Source: Kiloniellales bacterium
Lineage (GTDB): Bacteria; Pseudomonadota; Alphaproteobacteria; Kiloniellales; JAKSBE01
Assembly (NCBI GenBank): GCA_030067055.1
Contig: JASJAL010000071.1
Coordinates: 1-21,234 of the forward strand
Direction of reading: 5' to 3'
Length of the DNA: 21,234 nt
Each line of letters begins with the position of its first letter. Position 1 is the stretch's first letter. A program made the position numbers and the translations under genes. Below the pieces are notes generated by a model. That model saw only the letters and a program-made list of their open reading frames with translations, did no database searches and was not told the origin of the DNA. Positions 20,489 to 21,234 of this stretch are shown here, one piece after another.

Positions 20489-21234
20489 CGGATCGCCAGC
20501 GGATCGGCTTCGTCGGCCTCGGAAACATGGGCGCGCCCATGGCGCGCCGCCTCGCGCAGGGTGGCTTCGCCGTCCTGGCCTACGACATCCGGGCAGAGAT
20601 CGCGGCGGCCCTGTCCGGCGAGGAGGCCGGGATCGAGGCGGCGGCCGCGCTCGGCGCCCTCGGCGAGGCCTGCGAGGTCGTGATCACCATGCTTCCCGAC
20701 GCGGCGGCGGTGCGCGAGGTCGTGCTGGGCGCGCCGGGTCGAGAGGGTCTCGCCGGCAGCCTGGCGCGCGGCAGCGTGGTCATCGACATGAGCTCCTCCG
20801 CGCCCGCCGCGACCCTCGTGCTGGGCGAAGACCTCCAGGCCCGAGGGATCTACCTGGTCGATGCGCCGGTGTCCGGCGGCGTGCCCCGCGCACGGGATGG
20901 CAGCCTGACGATCATGGCCGGCGGTCCGGCGGAACGCATCGAAAGTCTGGCGCCGGTCTTCGCCTGCCTGGGACAGGTGCAGCGGACCGGTGCCCTGGGC
21001 TCGGGCCATGCCATGAAGGCGCTCAACAACTACGTCTCGGCAGCCGGTCTGCTCGCCGTCTGCGAAGCTCTGATCATCGCCCGGCGCTTCGGGCTGGATC
21101 CAAAGGTTGCCAACGACGTTCTGAAATCCTCGACCGGTCGGAACAACACCACCGACCGCAAGGTCGAGCCCTTCATGCTGAACCGGTCCTTCGACTCCGG
21201 CTTCGCCTTGGCCCTGCTGCGCAAGGACGTCGGA
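20485..21234 (+). CDS. Beta-hydroxyacid dehydrogenase (3-hydroxyisobutyrate dehydrogenase family), 3' end cut by window edge
   Basis: 250 residues are visible and the gene continues past the window. The Rossmann motif GFVGLGNMGAPMA is at 8-20. D34 at the end of the second strand favours NAD over NADP. The substrate motif DAPVSGGVPRARDGSL starts at 126 (S130). The catalytic K178 is in GSGHAMKALNN, and K247-D248 is also conserved in the family. It oxidises a beta-hydroxy acid to the semialdehyde or keto acid. The ATG overlaps the upstream lactonase-like gene's stop, so the two are translationally coupled and may act in sequence. Confidence 0.93.
   Translation, partial: MTDRQRIGFVGLGNMGAPMARRLAQGGFAVLAYDIRAEIAAALSGEEAGIEAAAALGALGEACEVVITMLPDAAAVREVVLGAPGREGLAGSLARGSVVIDMSSSAPAATLVLGEDLQARGIYLVDAPVSGGVPRARDGSLTIMAGGPAERIESLAPVFACLGQVQRTGALGSGHAMKALNNYVSAAGLLAVCEALIIARRFGLDPKVANDVLKSSTGRNNTTDRKVEPFMLNRSFDSGFALALLRKDVG

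Overview
The window reads as chromosomal DNA of a high-GC alphaproteobacterium, probably of the Rhodospirillales/Kiloniellales kind. The gene families, the GC-rich codon use and the uvrC-pgsA-molybdopterin linkage support this; the order-level placement is inference. I see no rRNA, tRNA, CRISPR array, transposase or phage gene. Seventeen protein genes are supported, and those at both ends are cut by the window edge. A few AT-rich intergenic islands carry clear inverted repeats and probable promoters.

Left part, minus strand (1-4799): a signalling block. A membrane histidine kinase (1671-3401) lies just upstream of a multi-receiver response regulator (1-1613). That regulator has REC, REC, a long acidic linker with nine tandem MAEPx pentapeptides, and a third REC cut by the edge. 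A 492-bp non-coding region with two inverted repeats separates the kinase from a gene for an exported tandem PilJ/NarX-type sensor protein with no output domain (3894-4799). Diverging from that gene is an exported protein-isoaspartate methyltransferase-like protein (5146-5919), preceded by an 11-bp-stem inverted repeat.

Middle, plus strand (5931-13085): a dispersed-looking palindrome, then a PTR1/FolM-like short-chain reductase overlapping folB (folate/pterin metabolism). An AT-rich intergenic region with DnaA-box-like sequences follows. Then come uvrC (nucleotide excision repair), pgsA (phosphatidylglycerol synthesis) and a molybdenum-cofactor run mobB-moeA-moaD-moaE. Two tandem hairpins sit between pgsA and mobB, and a hairpin follows moaE.

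Right part (13387-21234): a REC-GGDEF-EAL protein with a degenerate GGDEF motif and an intact EAL site, which points to a c-di-GMP phosphodiesterase. It converges on a branched-chain aminotransferase gene (ilvE, minus). Divergent from ilvE are a MarR-type regulator, an OmpR-type response regulator and an EnvZ-type kinase; the MarR/OmpR pair recalls petP-petR of Rhodobacter. A LysE-family exporter, a metallo-beta-lactamase-fold lactonase-like hydrolase and a translationally coupled beta-hydroxyacid dehydrogenase (cut by the edge) close the window.

Most of this is core or common alphaproteobacterial content. The least ordinary parts are the repeat-bearing multi-receiver regulator, the output-less double PilJ sensor, the exported methyltransferase with its leader hairpin, the DnaA-box-like cluster upstream of uvrC, and two probable leaderless regulator genes.
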